Positions 45,061 through 56,349 of a stretch of DNA of 64,000 nucleotides are shown here, one piece after another. The stretch lies in NCBI RefSeq assembly GCF_000759445.1, contig NZ_JRMB01000001.1:1860001-1924000 (forward strand), given 5' to 3'. The notes beneath the pieces are model-generated. The model made no database searches. It saw only the letters and a program-made list of their open reading frames with translations, and was not told the DNA's origin. Each line of letters opens with the position of its first letter. The first letter of the stretch is position 1. The stretch comes from Pseudomonas lutea (GTDB lineage: Bacteria; Pseudomonadota; Gammaproteobacteria; Pseudomonadales; Pseudomonadaceae). The position numbers and the translations under genes are program-made.

Positions 45061-46227
45061 TCACTGTGCTTGCAGGACCTCATCCGCCTTGCCGCCCGCC
45101 CCCTGTATGACCAGATGGATGAAGTGCAGCTTGGTGATGACGGCCGGCGGCAGCACGAACGGATAGAAGTCCGCCTGTCCCATGGCACGGGACAGCTCGT
45201 TGAGCATGCCGGCCAGCTCGATCCACGCATTGACGAAGGAGAGGAACGCCAGGCCGCCTGGATGTTGGGGGTCGTACAGTGTTTCGAGGGGAAACGGCTG
45301 GTAATCGAGGTCCATGTCCCGCGCACTCATGCCCAGGCTCAGGGCGGTGTCGACAGCATCCATCATGTGCAGGTAGTGCGCCCAGGTTTCGGCCCAGTCT
45401 TCCCAGGGGTGCATGGTGGCGTAGGCGCTGACGTAATGCTGCTGCCAGTCGGTCGGGGCACCGTGCTGATAATGATGGTCCAGGGCATCGGCGTAGCTGG
45501 CGCGGTCGTCGCCGAACAGGTGGCGGAAGCCGTCCTGCCAGTAGGTGTTGGCGATCAGGCGATCCCAATAGTAATGACCCACTTCATGACGGAAATGCCC
45601 GAGCAATGTGCGGTAGGGTTCGTGCATTTGCACGCGCACCTTCTCACGGATGGCGTCGTCGGCTTCTTCGACATTGAGGGTGATCAAGCCATTGGCGTGG
45701 CCGGTGGTGGGCAAATTGCCCTCGATGTCGACGCCGAGAAACTCAAACGCCAGGCCGCGTTCTTCGTCGACGCTTTTGGGGATGACCTGCAGGCCCAGGG
45801 TTATAAGCTGCGCCACCAGTCGGCGTTTGGCGGTCTCAATCTTGCCCCAGCGCTCGGGGTTCTCCGGCACGGACAGGTCGGGGATGGTCTTGTTGAGGCT
45901 GCAGGCGATGCAGAAATCACCTGCGTTGAGTGCGGGGAAAATCCAGTTACAGGCCGCCGCTGTGTTGAGGTTCGCGCAGCGACGGTAGAGGCCGGCCTGG
46001 GGTTCGTCACTGACGCGCCAGGTTTGCGCGTCAGGCCCCGGTTCCAGCGCGGCGATTTTGCTCTGCTCAGGCAGATAGCCCAGCGCTGCCGAGCATGCCA
46101 GGCATTGGCTGTTGCGGAAGAACACCGACTGTCCGCACCGGCACTGCCAGACTTTGCTGTTGCGTTTGCTCTCCCCGGCGAATGGCGCCGCGATCCGTGT
46201 GCTGAGTTGCTCGAAGAATTGGAACAT
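45061..46227 (-). CDS. Putative zinc-binding metallopeptidase with N-terminal zinc ribbon
   Basis: 388 residues from ATG 46227 (MFQFFEQLSTRIAAPF), with AGGA seven bases upstream; an ATG ten codons earlier is less likely. The N-terminus has a C-x-C-G-x9-C-x2-C ribbon (about 28-45). The middle has HEVGHYYWD near residues 213-221, the H-E-x-x-H metal site of the Peptidase_Mx-like family, and a downstream Asp/Glu in WEDWAETWAHYLH. Members occur across proteobacteria, without known substrates. Likely cytosolic; no signal peptide. It reads towards the phosphodiesterase gene. Confidence 0.85.
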   Translation of the reverse strand: MFQFFEQLSTRIAAPFAGESKRNSKVWQCRCGQSVFFRNSQCLACSAALGYLPEQSKIAALEPGPDAQTWRVSDEPQAGLYRRCANLNTAAACNWIFPALNAGDFCIACSLNKTIPDLSVPENPERWGKIETAKRRLVAQLITLGLQVIPKSVDEERGLAFEFLGVDIEGNLPTTGHANGLITLNVEEADDAIREKVRVQMHEPYRTLLGHFRHEVGHYYWDRLIANTYWQDGFRHLFGDDRASYADALDHHYQHGAPTDWQQHYVSAYATMHPWEDWAETWAHYLHMMDAVDTALSLGMSARDMDLDYQPFPLETLYDPQHPGGLAFLSFVNAWIELAGMLNELSRAMGQADFYPFVLPPAVITKLHFIHLVIQGAGGKADEVLQAQ

Positions 46228-46358
46228 GGCGATATCCTGAGGGGGGGCTGCAAGCACTAGATCGTTAAGGGTGACGGGGGTTCCGTGGATTCACGGAGCA
46301 AGGCAGCCGCAGGGGGAGCTCGGCAATGGCCGCCGGTGCTTGGCGTGATGATGTCGTC

Positions 46359-46446
46359 GTAGGAGCCGGCTTGCTGGCGAATGCAGGGGATCAGGTATGA
46401 ATAAGGGGGCTGACACACCGCGTTCGCCAGCAAGCCGGCTCCTACA
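46359..46446. repeat. REP doublet between the metallopeptidase gene and ligA
   Basis: Inverted arms of the GGAGCCGGCTTGCTGGCGAA class at 46359-46382 and 46421-46446. Confidence 0.88.
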
Positions 46447-46600
46447 GAGGGTTTGACATGTCGGGCCTGCGCAAAAAACGGCGGGAGCGACGCGGAGCAT
46501 CTTGGCTGCATGCCCAGACTGAGCGTGGGATGATTGAGTCGCGATTGGCGGTGTCTGGGCTGGCTGTATATGAAGATCAAGATCAGGTGCAGATCAAAGG

Positions 46601-46698
46601 CTTCCCGGCTGAAGCAGGTCCCACGGATTGTACTCGGTGCTTTCAATGGGACCGGCTTCAGCCGAGAAGCTTTTGTTCGCGGGCAAGCGCGCTCCTGC
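46601..46698. repeat. Mixed REP cluster upstream of the ligA 3' end
   Basis: A pair of arms of the GGGACCGGCTTCAGCCG class (46601-46623 and 46647-46670) is followed at once by a GCGGGCAAGCGCGCTCC arm (46675-46698). No gene is visible in 46228-46764. Confidence 0.8.
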
Positions 46699-46764
46699 AA
46701 TGGAGCGCGACACGCCTTAAATCAGATGTTGAGGCTTTAGAAGCTGGTCGGCGCTGGGTAAACC

Positions 46765-49152
<2,388 letters not shown>

Positions 49153-49173
49153 TCAATTTGTGATGCTTGTAAC

Positions 49174-49263
49174 TGTAGGAGCCTGGTGGCCGGCGAAAGT
49201 GTCCGTGCAATCGACGCGCTGGTGACTGACCCACCGCAATCGCGGGCAAGCGCGCTCCTACAG
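49174..49263. repeat. REP doublet between zipA and ligA
   Basis: Left arm GGAGCCTGGTGGCCGGCGAA-like at 49174-49196 (diverged) and right arm GCGGGCAAGCGCGCTCCTAC at 49242-49263. The arms belong to different classes, so the doublet is a hybrid. Confidence 0.75.
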
Positions 49264-49282
49264 GGACACGCCACTCAACGAA

Positions 49283-50134
49283 TCAGCGACGCTGGGTCAA
49301 TGCGCGGCGTTCGAACTCGACGATGCGCTGACGGTAGTGCTCGATGGTCTGCGCGGTCATGACGCTGCGCTGGTCATCTTTCAATTCACCGTTGAGCTCA
49401 TGGGCCAGCTTGCGAGCGGCGGCAACCATCACATCGAATGCCTGCTTGGGATGACGCGGGCCCGGCAGGCCGAGGAAGAAGCTCACCGCGCGAGTACTGA
49501 AATGGTCGATGTCGTCCAGATCGAACACGCCCGGCTTGACTGCGTTGGCCATCGAAAACAGCACTTCACCATTGCCCGCCATGCTTTCGTGACGGTGGAA
49601 AATGTCCATCTCGCCGAAGCGCAGGCCGCTTTCCAGAATGTTCTGCAGCAGCGCCGGGCCCTTGAAGCCGCTTTCGTCCCGGGAAATAACGCTGATCACC
49701 AGCACTTCTTCAACCGGCGGCAGGTCCTTGTCTTCGGTAATGCGCTGGTTCGGCTTGTCGTCCGGGAAATCATCATCGCGTGCGCTGAACAGATCCGGCC
49801 CATTGGCGCTCAAGTTCAGATCGCCCTGATGTGGCTCGTCCTTGCGCTTGCCGCGGCGAGGCTCACGTTCGGCACGCTCACGCGGCGCGGCGCTCATGGT
49901 CGGCAGGTCGTGCTCGTCCAGTTGCGGCTCTTTGTGCGTGTCCAGCACGCGAGCAGGACCGAGCACTTCGGCGGACGTTGGTTCATCGTCGTCCGGCACG
50001 TTGGAGAAACTGCGGTCCAGCCTGAATTTCAACTTACCCTTGCCGCCGCGCATCCGGCGCCAGCCATCAAAAAGAATACCGGCGATGACAATTATGCCGA
50101 TGACGATCAGCCACTCTCGCAGACCGATTTCCAT
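49283..50134 (-). CDS. zipA: Cell division protein ZipA
   Basis: 283 residues. One N-terminal membrane anchor (about 5-24: [20 protein letters not shown]) with no signal cleavage, a charged Pro/Gln/Asp linker (about 50-140) and a C-terminal ZipA domain (about 145-275, with [19 protein letters not shown] and [14 protein letters not shown]) that grips the C-terminal tail of FtsZ. It tethers the Z ring to the inner membrane. Downstream of smc by about 275 bases, likely own promoter. Confidence 0.95.
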   Translation of the reverse strand: MEIGLREWLIVIGIIVIAGILFDGWRRMRGGKGKLKFRLDRSFSNVPDDDEPTSAEVLGPARVLDTHKEPQLDEHDLPTMSAAPRERAEREPRRGKRKDEPHQGDLNLSANGPDLFSARDDDFPDDKPNQRITEDKDLPPVEEVLVISVISRDESGFKGPALLQNILESGLRFGEMDIFHRHESMAGNGEVLFSMANAVKPGVFDLDDIDHFSTRAVSFFLGLPGPRHPKQAFDVMVAAARKLAHELNGELKDDQRSVMTAQTIEHYRQRIVEFERRALTQRR

Positions 50135-50408
50135 GTAGTCCCGTGCCTCTAATGAAATTCTGAAAAATTAAGGGCGCAAACCCCTTTAAAACGTGGAGCC
50201 AACTCTATGTTCTGAATGGCCTTTTACCCACGCGAAATGAAAAAGTGGCCATTAAGCTAGCACGACCAAAGGCAACTTTACACCGTCTCGTACATCTGGC
50301 AGGTCACAAGCATCTGTCACGCTGCAACGGTGGTTCCTGTACGGGTCGTGCGACTGCCACCTTTGCCCATCAATCTGCATGACCGCCGCGCGATCAACTG
50401 CGCATCCA

Positions 50409-53400
50409 CTATGACTCCACCAGCGCCATCGCCTCCTCCACGTCTACCGCCACCAGCCGCGAACAGCCGGGTTCGTGCATGGTGACGCCCATCAACTGAT
50501 CGGCCATTTCCATGGCGATCTTGTTGTGGGTGATGTAGATGAACTGCACCGTCTGTGACATCTCCTTGACCAACCGGGCATAGCGCCCCACGTTGGCGTC
50601 GTCCAGCGGTGCGTCGACTTCATCGAGCATGCAGAACGGCGCCGGGTTGAGCTTGAAGATGGCGAAAACGAGTGCCAGTGCGGTCAAGGCCTTCTCACCG
50701 CCGGACAGCAAATGAATCGTGCTGTTTTTCTTGCCGGGAGGACGCGCCATGATCGTCACCCCTGTATCGAGTAAATCTTCGCCCGTCAGTTCCAAGTAAG
50801 CGCTGCCGCCACCGAAAACTTTTGGAAAGAGTGCCTGAATTCCGCTGTTTATCTGATCAAAGGTCTCTTTGAAGCGGTTGCGCGTTTCCTTGTCGATTTT
50901 GCGGATCACGCTTTCGAGCGTATCCAGCGCCTCGACCAGGTCGGCGTCCTGCGCGTCCAGGTAGCGTTTGCGTTCGGACTGCTGCTGATACTCGTCGATG
51001 GCCGCCAGGTTAATCGCACCCAGCCGCTGAATCCGCGCGGCGATGCGCTCCAGCTCGTCCTCTGCGTCTTTCTCGTTCGCGTCAACGGTCAGGGTCGTCA
51101 GAACGCCGTCCAGGTCGTAGCCGTCTTCGTGCAATTGCTCTTGCAAGGCCTTGCGTCGCACGGTGAGGGTTTGCCATTCCAGGCGCTGCTGCTCCAGCTG
51201 CCCGCGCAACAGCTGCGATTGCTGCTCGGCCTGGGTGCGGCGCTTCTCGGCGTCACGCAACTCGCGATCAGCGTCTTCCAGCGCGTTCTTGGCGGTGCGC
51301 ATTTCCTCGTCGACCACCATGCGCCTCTCCAGCAGCTCTTCGAGCTTCATGCGCAGTTCTTCCAGCGGCGCGGCGCCCTCCTCCAGGTTGAGGCTCAGTT
51401 GCTCGCGCTTTTCGGTCAGGCGTTCGGACTGCATCTCCAGACGCTCCAGCGCCTGGCGCGTGGAATCGTGCTGGGCACGCAATGAGCCGAGGCGCACGGC
51501 CAGCTGGTTGGCGTGATCCTTGTGCTGACGAGCTTCCTGCCGCACGCGATCCAGACGCTCGCGCAGGCTGTCGCGCCGGGCCAGCAGCAGTTCGCGCTGT
51601 TCGGTGTCCAGCGCCATGCTGTCGAGGGCGTCCTGCAGTTGCAGGCGCGACTCGCCAAGGGTTTCCTGCTCCATGGCCCGCTGTTCAGCGAGCTCGGTTA
51701 ATTCTTCGTCCAGCCGGGTGCGCCGCAGGGTCAACTGCTCGACCTTGGCTTTGGCAGCGGACAACTGCGCTTTCAGCTCGCTTTGCTGACGGGCTTCGTC
51801 CTGCAAGCGACGGCGCAATTGCTCGCGGTGATCTTCCTGGGTGCGCTGCTGCTCGCGCTGGCTGAGCAGTTGTTCATCCAGCGCCGCCAGCGTGGCTTCA
51901 CGCTCTTCGCGCTCGGCCTCTAGACGCTGCAATTCCTGCCCCCGGGCCAGCACGCCACTTTCGGCCTCGCTGGCCCGGCGCACGCGCAGAAAATCCCGCC
52001 CGACCCAGTAGCCATCGCGGCTGATCAGGCTTTGCCCGGCGCTCAATTGGCCGCGCAGCGACAGCGCATCGTCAAGGGTTTCAACGGGTTTGACCGGGCC
52101 CAGCCAGTGGGTCAGATCGACCTGTGTCTCGACCTTGTCGAGCAAACTCCCAGGGATGCGCGTCACGTCGGCGCCGGCGCTCACCAGCCGCAGGTCGCCC
52201 TGGCTGAAACCGGCCAGGTCGAGCCCGGCAAATTCGTCGACCAGCACAGCATTCAGATCGGCGCCCAGCACGGTCTCCACCGCCAGTTCCCAACCGGCCT
52301 CAACGCGCAGCCCCTCCGCCAGTCGCGGACGCTCACTCAGTTGATGATCGCGCAGCCACTCCGCCGTGCCGGTGCCCGGATCAAGCGCAGCCTGTTGCAG
52401 CGCCTCCAGCGAGGCGATGCGGCCGTTCAGGCGTTGCAAATCGCCCTGGGCCTGTTGCTGCGACTGCGTGGCCTGCTGCAGATCGACGCGCAGCTGCTCA
52501 AGGCGCTCGATAAGCTGCTCTTCTTCAGCATTCAGTTCCTCGAGAGCCATGTCGCGCGCAGCAAGGTCCTCGCTGAGTTCAAGAATGGCCGCGTCTTCAG
52601 GATCAGCCGCGAGCAATTGGCGCTCTTCGCCCAACCGCCGCTGACGCTCGGCCAGACGCTCCAGGCTGGTTTCCAGCTGCTGGATGCGCGACTGCTGCAC
52701 CTCGGCCTGACGCCGGGGCTCGGCAGAGGTGAGATTGAAAGCGTCCCACTGCTCCTGCCAGCCGTGCATTGCGGTTTCGGCTTCTTCCAGCGCGGCGGCG
52801 GATTCTTCGGCGGCCGCAAGGGTGATGTCCTGTTCCGGCTCGAGCATTTCCAGCTCTTCGCCAAGCGTGGCCAACAGCGTGCGGTCATGGCCCAAGTGGG
52901 ATTCGGTTTCCTGGCGCGCACGTTCGGCTTCGCGCAGGTCATCCTGCAACTGGCGCAAGCGTTGCTGGCCGTGCTGGATGCTTTGCTCGACGCGCGCAAT
53001 GTCACCGCCCACCGAGTAGAAACGGCCCTGTACCAGATTGAACCGCTCGGAGAGGTCGTGATGGCCATCACGCAGGCGTTCGATAGCGGCGTCGGCACTG
53101 CGCTGATCGGCCACCAGCGCCTCAAAGCCGACTTCCTGATTGCCGATCACCGATTCGCGCTGTGCCACTTGTTCGTTCAGCGCCTGCCAACGCAACGCAG
53201 ACAACTGCGCCTTGAGTTGACGCTCCTCGGCTTTGTATTCCTGATATTTCTCGGCGGCCTGGGCCTGACGCTGCAGACGCTCCAGCTGACGGCCCAGTTC
53301 GTCGCGCAAATCGGTCAGGCGTGCCAGGTTCTCGTGGGTGCGCCGGATGCGGTTTTCGGTGTCGCGGCGACGCTCCTTGTACTTGGAGATGCCCGCCGCT

Positions 53401-53897
53401 TCTTCGATGAAATTGCGCAGGTCCTCGGGCTTGGCTTCGATCAGCTTGGAAATCATGCCCTGCTCGATGATCGAGTAGCTGCGCGGGCCCAGGCCGGTGC
53501 CGAGGAAGATGTCAGTGATGTCGCGGCGGCGGCATTTGGTGCCGTTCAGGTAATAGCTGTTCTGACTGTCGCGGGTGACTTTGCGGCGAATGGAAATCTC
53601 GGCGTAACTGGCGTATTCACCGACCAGCGTGCCGTCGGAATTGTCGAAAACCAGCTCGATGCTCGCCTGGCTCACCGGCTTGCGGCTGGTGGAGCCATTG
53701 AAGATAACGTCAGTCATCGACTCGCCGCGCAGGTTCTTGGCCGAGCTTTCGCCCATGACCCAGCGCACCGCGTCGATGATGTTGGATTTGCCGCATCCGT
53801 TGGGGCCGACCACGGCCGCCATGTTGCTGGGGAAGTTCACGGTCGTCGGGTCAACGAACGATTTGAACCCCGCCAGCCTGATGCACTTCAGGCGCAT
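50409..53897 (-). CDS. smc: Chromosome segregation ATPase SMC
   Basis: 1162 residues. Walker A GPNGCGKSNIIDA near 32-44; long coiled coils on both sides of a hinge (about 500-660); and the C-terminal ABC part with LLSGGEKALTALALVFAIFK and Walker B PFCMLDEVDAPLDD near 1075-1110. It forms the condensin ring with ScpA/ScpB for chromosome folding and segregation. Start ATG at 53897 is three bases after the stop of the GntR gene, which suggests co-transcription. Confidence 0.96.
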   Translation of the reverse strand: MRLKCIRLAGFKSFVDPTTVNFPSNMAAVVGPNGCGKSNIIDAVRWVMGESSAKNLRGESMTDVIFNGSTSRKPVSQASIELVFDNSDGTLVGEYASYAEISIRRKVTRDSQNSYYLNGTKCRRRDITDIFLGTGLGPRSYSIIEQGMISKLIEAKPEDLRNFIEEAAGISKYKERRRDTENRIRRTHENLARLTDLRDELGRQLERLQRQAQAAEKYQEYKAEERQLKAQLSALRWQALNEQVAQRESVIGNQEVGFEALVADQRSADAAIERLRDGHHDLSERFNLVQGRFYSVGGDIARVEQSIQHGQQRLRQLQDDLREAERARQETESHLGHDRTLLATLGEELEMLEPEQDITLAAAEESAAALEEAETAMHGWQEQWDAFNLTSAEPRRQAEVQQSRIQQLETSLERLAERQRRLGEERQLLAADPEDAAILELSEDLAARDMALEELNAEEEQLIERLEQLRVDLQQATQSQQQAQGDLQRLNGRIASLEALQQAALDPGTGTAEWLRDHQLSERPRLAEGLRVEAGWELAVETVLGADLNAVLVDEFAGLDLAGFSQGDLRLVSAGADVTRIPGSLLDKVETQVDLTHWLGPVKPVETLDDALSLRGQLSAGQSLISRDGYWVGRDFLRVRRASEAESGVLARGQELQRLEAEREEREATLAALDEQLLSQREQQRTQEDHREQLRRRLQDEARQQSELKAQLSAAKAKVEQLTLRRTRLDEELTELAEQRAMEQETLGESRLQLQDALDSMALDTEQRELLLARRDSLRERLDRVRQEARQHKDHANQLAVRLGSLRAQHDSTRQALERLEMQSERLTEKREQLSLNLEEGAAPLEELRMKLEELLERRMVVDEEMRTAKNALEDADRELRDAEKRRTQAEQQSQLLRGQLEQQRLEWQTLTVRRKALQEQLHEDGYDLDGVLTTLTVDANEKDAEDELERIAARIQRLGAINLAAIDEYQQQSERKRYLDAQDADLVEALDTLESVIRKIDKETRNRFKETFDQINSGIQALFPKVFGGGSAYLELTGEDLLDTGVTIMARPPGKKNSTIHLLSGGEKALTALALVFAIFKLNPAPFCMLDEVDAPLDDANVGRYARLVKEMSQTVQFIYITHNKIAMEMADQLMGVTMHEPGCSRLVAVDVEEAMALVES

Positions 53898-53900
53898 GGA

Positions 53901-54560
53901 TCAGCTGGCTTCCAGGGCGGACAGCACCGACTGGCAGCTGCGCTCGGCGTAACGGGTGAGCACATCGCGGATGCGCGCAAGATCTCGCACCACGACCGCT
54001 TCAAGCAATTGACTGAAGAGGGTCAGGTACTCGCTCATTTCTGCCTGGCGCTGGTCCAGCGCCAGGAAATAAAAACGGCTCATCGAGGGTTGCAGGTTCT
54101 CGACGGTCTCTTCCAGGTAGGGATTGTTGGCGAACGGATAGGCCGCGCGCATCACGTTGAAACTGTCTTCAACGAAGGCTTTGACGTCCTGGCGTTCGCC
54201 ACTGGCGATCAGCCGCTGCTGGATCTGCATGAAGGGCGCGAGGTCCAGCGGCTCTTTCCAGCTGCGCGCAACGGCAAGGCCCAGCAGGATGTACATTTCG
54301 CTCATCAGCGCGCACAAGCTGGTGATGTTGTGCGGGGTCAGCACCGACACCTGCGCACCACGGCGCGGCAGGATCACAATCAAGTGACGACGCTCCAGAA
54401 TCAACAACGCTTCGCGCACCGAACCGCGGCTGACATTCAGCGCGGCCGTGACTTTCTGTTCCTGAATCCGCTCTCCGGGCTTGAGCTCGCCGCGGATGAC
54501 CCGTTCGGCAAGGTGATGAGCGATCTGCTCGGCGAGGCTGTCAGGTGCCTTGAACGTCAT
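53901..54560 (-). CDS. GntR family (FadR-type) regulator next to xdhA
   Basis: 219 residues. N-terminal winged helix (residues about 8-75, recognition helix VSRGSVREALLIL) and an FCD-type effector domain (about 85-210). Divergent from xdhA with 319 bases between them, so it is a good candidate for the local regulator of the xanthine dehydrogenase genes. It is just upstream of smc with a three-base gap. The effector may be a purine or urate-like ligand, but that is inference. Confidence 0.88.
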   Translation of the reverse strand: MTFKAPDSLAEQIAHHLAERVIRGELKPGERIQEQKVTAALNVSRGSVREALLILERRHLIVILPRRGAQVSVLTPHNITSLCALMSEMYILLGLAVARSWKEPLDLAPFMQIQQRLIASGERQDVKAFVEDSFNVMRAAYPFANNPYLEETVENLQPSMSRFYFLALDQRQAEMSEYLTLFSQLLEAVVVRDLARIRDVLTRYAERSCQSVLSALEAS

Positions 54561-54753
54561 TTCTTTCCTTCAACTTCATTAGCTGCAAACAAGCGGCGGA
54601 GTGTATCGCACTGCTCACCTGTGGCGCAGGGCCATCCTGTGGAAACTGGCACGAAATAAGCAGAAACATGGAAGTTCTGACCACTGGTTCTCACCGCCAC
54701 GACCCGCTGTAGCAACGACGGTCGGTCGGCAATGAAACGAAACAGTGATTTTC

Positions 54754-54804
54754 TTGACCTTTGAGTCAGAAATTTATTGACCCGATAGTCAGAGCTGATA
54801 AATT
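54754..54804 (+). promoter_or_regulatory. xdhA promoter with 23-bp direct repeats
   Basis: TTGACC (54777-54782), a 16-base spacer and TAAATT (54799-54804) make a sigma-70-type promoter for xdhA. The -35 belongs to the second of two direct repeats: TTGACC-N5-AGTCAGA at 54754 and again at 54777. The repeats are placed where an operator for the divergent GntR protein would be expected. Confidence 0.55.
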
Positions 54805-54879
54805 CATCGACACGTTCGATGACACGCTCGTCGGCGGCTGTGAGCGGTGCTTATCAACGACAAGAACGAGGCGCGACCC

Positions 54880-56349
54880 GTGATCCAGTTTCTGCTGAAC
54901 CAAGAGCTGAAAACCGAACACGCTCTGGACCCCAACGTGACGGTGCTCAATTACCTGCGCGAGCATCTGCACAAGTCCGGCACCAAAGAGGGTTGCGCCA
55001 GCGGGGACTGCGGCGCGTGCACTGTCGTGGTGGGCGAATTGACCACCGATGCTGCGGGACAGGAGCAACTGAGTTATCGCAGCCTCAACTCCTGCCTGAC
55101 CTTTGTGGCCTCGCTGCACGGCAAACAATTGCTCAGCGTCGAGGACCTCAAACATCGGGGTCAATTGCACAGCGTTCAACAGGCAATGGTGGACTGCCAC
55201 GGCTCACAGTGCGGGTTCTGTACACCAGGCTTCATCATGTCGCTGTTTGCACTGCAGAAAAACAGCACCGAGAACGCGTCGTCTGAATCCAGACAGGCCC
55301 AGGCCCACGAGGCCCTGGCCGGCAACCTGTGCCGCTGCACCGGGTATCGACCGATTCTCGCTGCCGCCGAGCAATGCTGCAGAGCACCGCAAGCGGACCA
55401 GTTCGATGCCCTGAAGGCCCAGACCATTGCGCGCCTCAAGGCCATCGTACCGACGCAGACCGGCGAACTGGACAGCGGCGACAAGCGCTGCCTGGTGCCG
55501 CTGACCGTGGCCGATCTGGCCGATCTCTACAGTGCTCACCCGCACGCCAGGCTGTTGGCCGGCGGCACCGATCTGGCCCTTGAAGTCACCCAGTTTCACC
55601 GCCCGCTGCCGGTAATGATTTACGTCGGCAACGTGGCCGAGATGAAAACAGTCCAGCACTTCGACGACCGCATCGAGATTGGCGCGGCCACATCACTCAC
55701 CGACTGCTATGACGCGCTGAGCCACGAGTACCCGGACTTCGGCCAGCTCCTGCACCGTTTTGCATCGCTGCAAATCCGCAATCAGGGCACCCTCGGTGGC
55801 AACATCGGCAACGCCTCGCCCATTGGTGACTCCCCGCCCCTGCTCATCGCTCTGGGTGCGCAAATCGTGCTGCGCAAAGGTGAGCAGCGCCGCATCCTGG
55901 CGCTGGAGGATTACTTCATCGACTACCGCGTGACCGCGCGGCAGGAAAGCGAATTCATCGAGCGCATCATCGTGCCCCGGGCCAACGCCCGACAGACGTT
56001 CCGCGCCTACAAGGTGTCCAAGCGGCTGGACGACGATATTTCGGCGGTCTGTGCGGCGTTCCGGCTGCAGGTGGAAAATGACGTCATCGTCGACGCCCGC
56101 GCTGCATTTGGCGGGATGGCGGCCATTCCCAAACGTGCCACGCGCTGCGAGCAGGCGCTGATCGGGCAGCCGTGGACCGAGGCCACCGTGGAGCGTGCGT
56201 GTGGGGCGCTGGCAGAAGATTTCACCCCGCTGACGGATTTCCGCGCGAGCAAGGAATACCGGCTGCTCAGCGCGCAAAACCTGTTGCGCAAGTACTTCAT
56301 TGAAGTGAAGACGCCCCACATTCAGACGCGGGTGACAGACTATGTCTAA
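54880..56349 (+). CDS. xdhA: Xanthine dehydrogenase small subunit (2Fe-2S / FAD)
   Basis: 489 residues from GTG 54880 (MIQFLLNQELKTEHA), preceded by GAGG; a GTG at 54847 would only add eleven residues unlike the family. Two [2Fe-2S] sites: CASGDCGAC near 40-48 and CGFC ... CRCTGYRP near 110-155. A FAD-binding domain follows (ARLLAGGTDLALEV near 222, TLGGNIGNASPIGDS near 305). It passes electrons from the XdhB molybdenum site to NAD+. It overlaps xdhB by eight bases. Confidence 0.96.
   Translation: MIQFLLNQELKTEHALDPNVTVLNYLREHLHKSGTKEGCASGDCGACTVVVGELTTDAAGQEQLSYRSLNSCLTFVASLHGKQLLSVEDLKHRGQLHSVQQAMVDCHGSQCGFCTPGFIMSLFALQKNSTENASSESRQAQAHEALAGNLCRCTGYRPILAAAEQCCRAPQADQFDALKAQTIARLKAIVPTQTGELDSGDKRCLVPLTVADLADLYSAHPHARLLAGGTDLALEVTQFHRPLPVMIYVGNVAEMKTVQHFDDRIEIGAATSLTDCYDALSHEYPDFGQLLHRFASLQIRNQGTLGGNIGNASPIGDSPPLLIALGAQIVLRKGEQRRILALEDYFIDYRVTARQESEFIERIIVPRANARQTFRAYKVSKRLDDDISAVCAAFRLQVENDVIVDARAAFGGMAAIPKRATRCEQALIGQPWTEATVERACGALAEDFTPLTDFRASKEYRLLSAQNLLRKYFIEVKTPHIQTRVTDYV

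Noticed and set aside
52032-54659. 875-residue open frame antisense to smc and the GntR gene
   Set aside because: Shadow of the high-GC third-position pattern of smc; spans two well-supported genes on the other strand.
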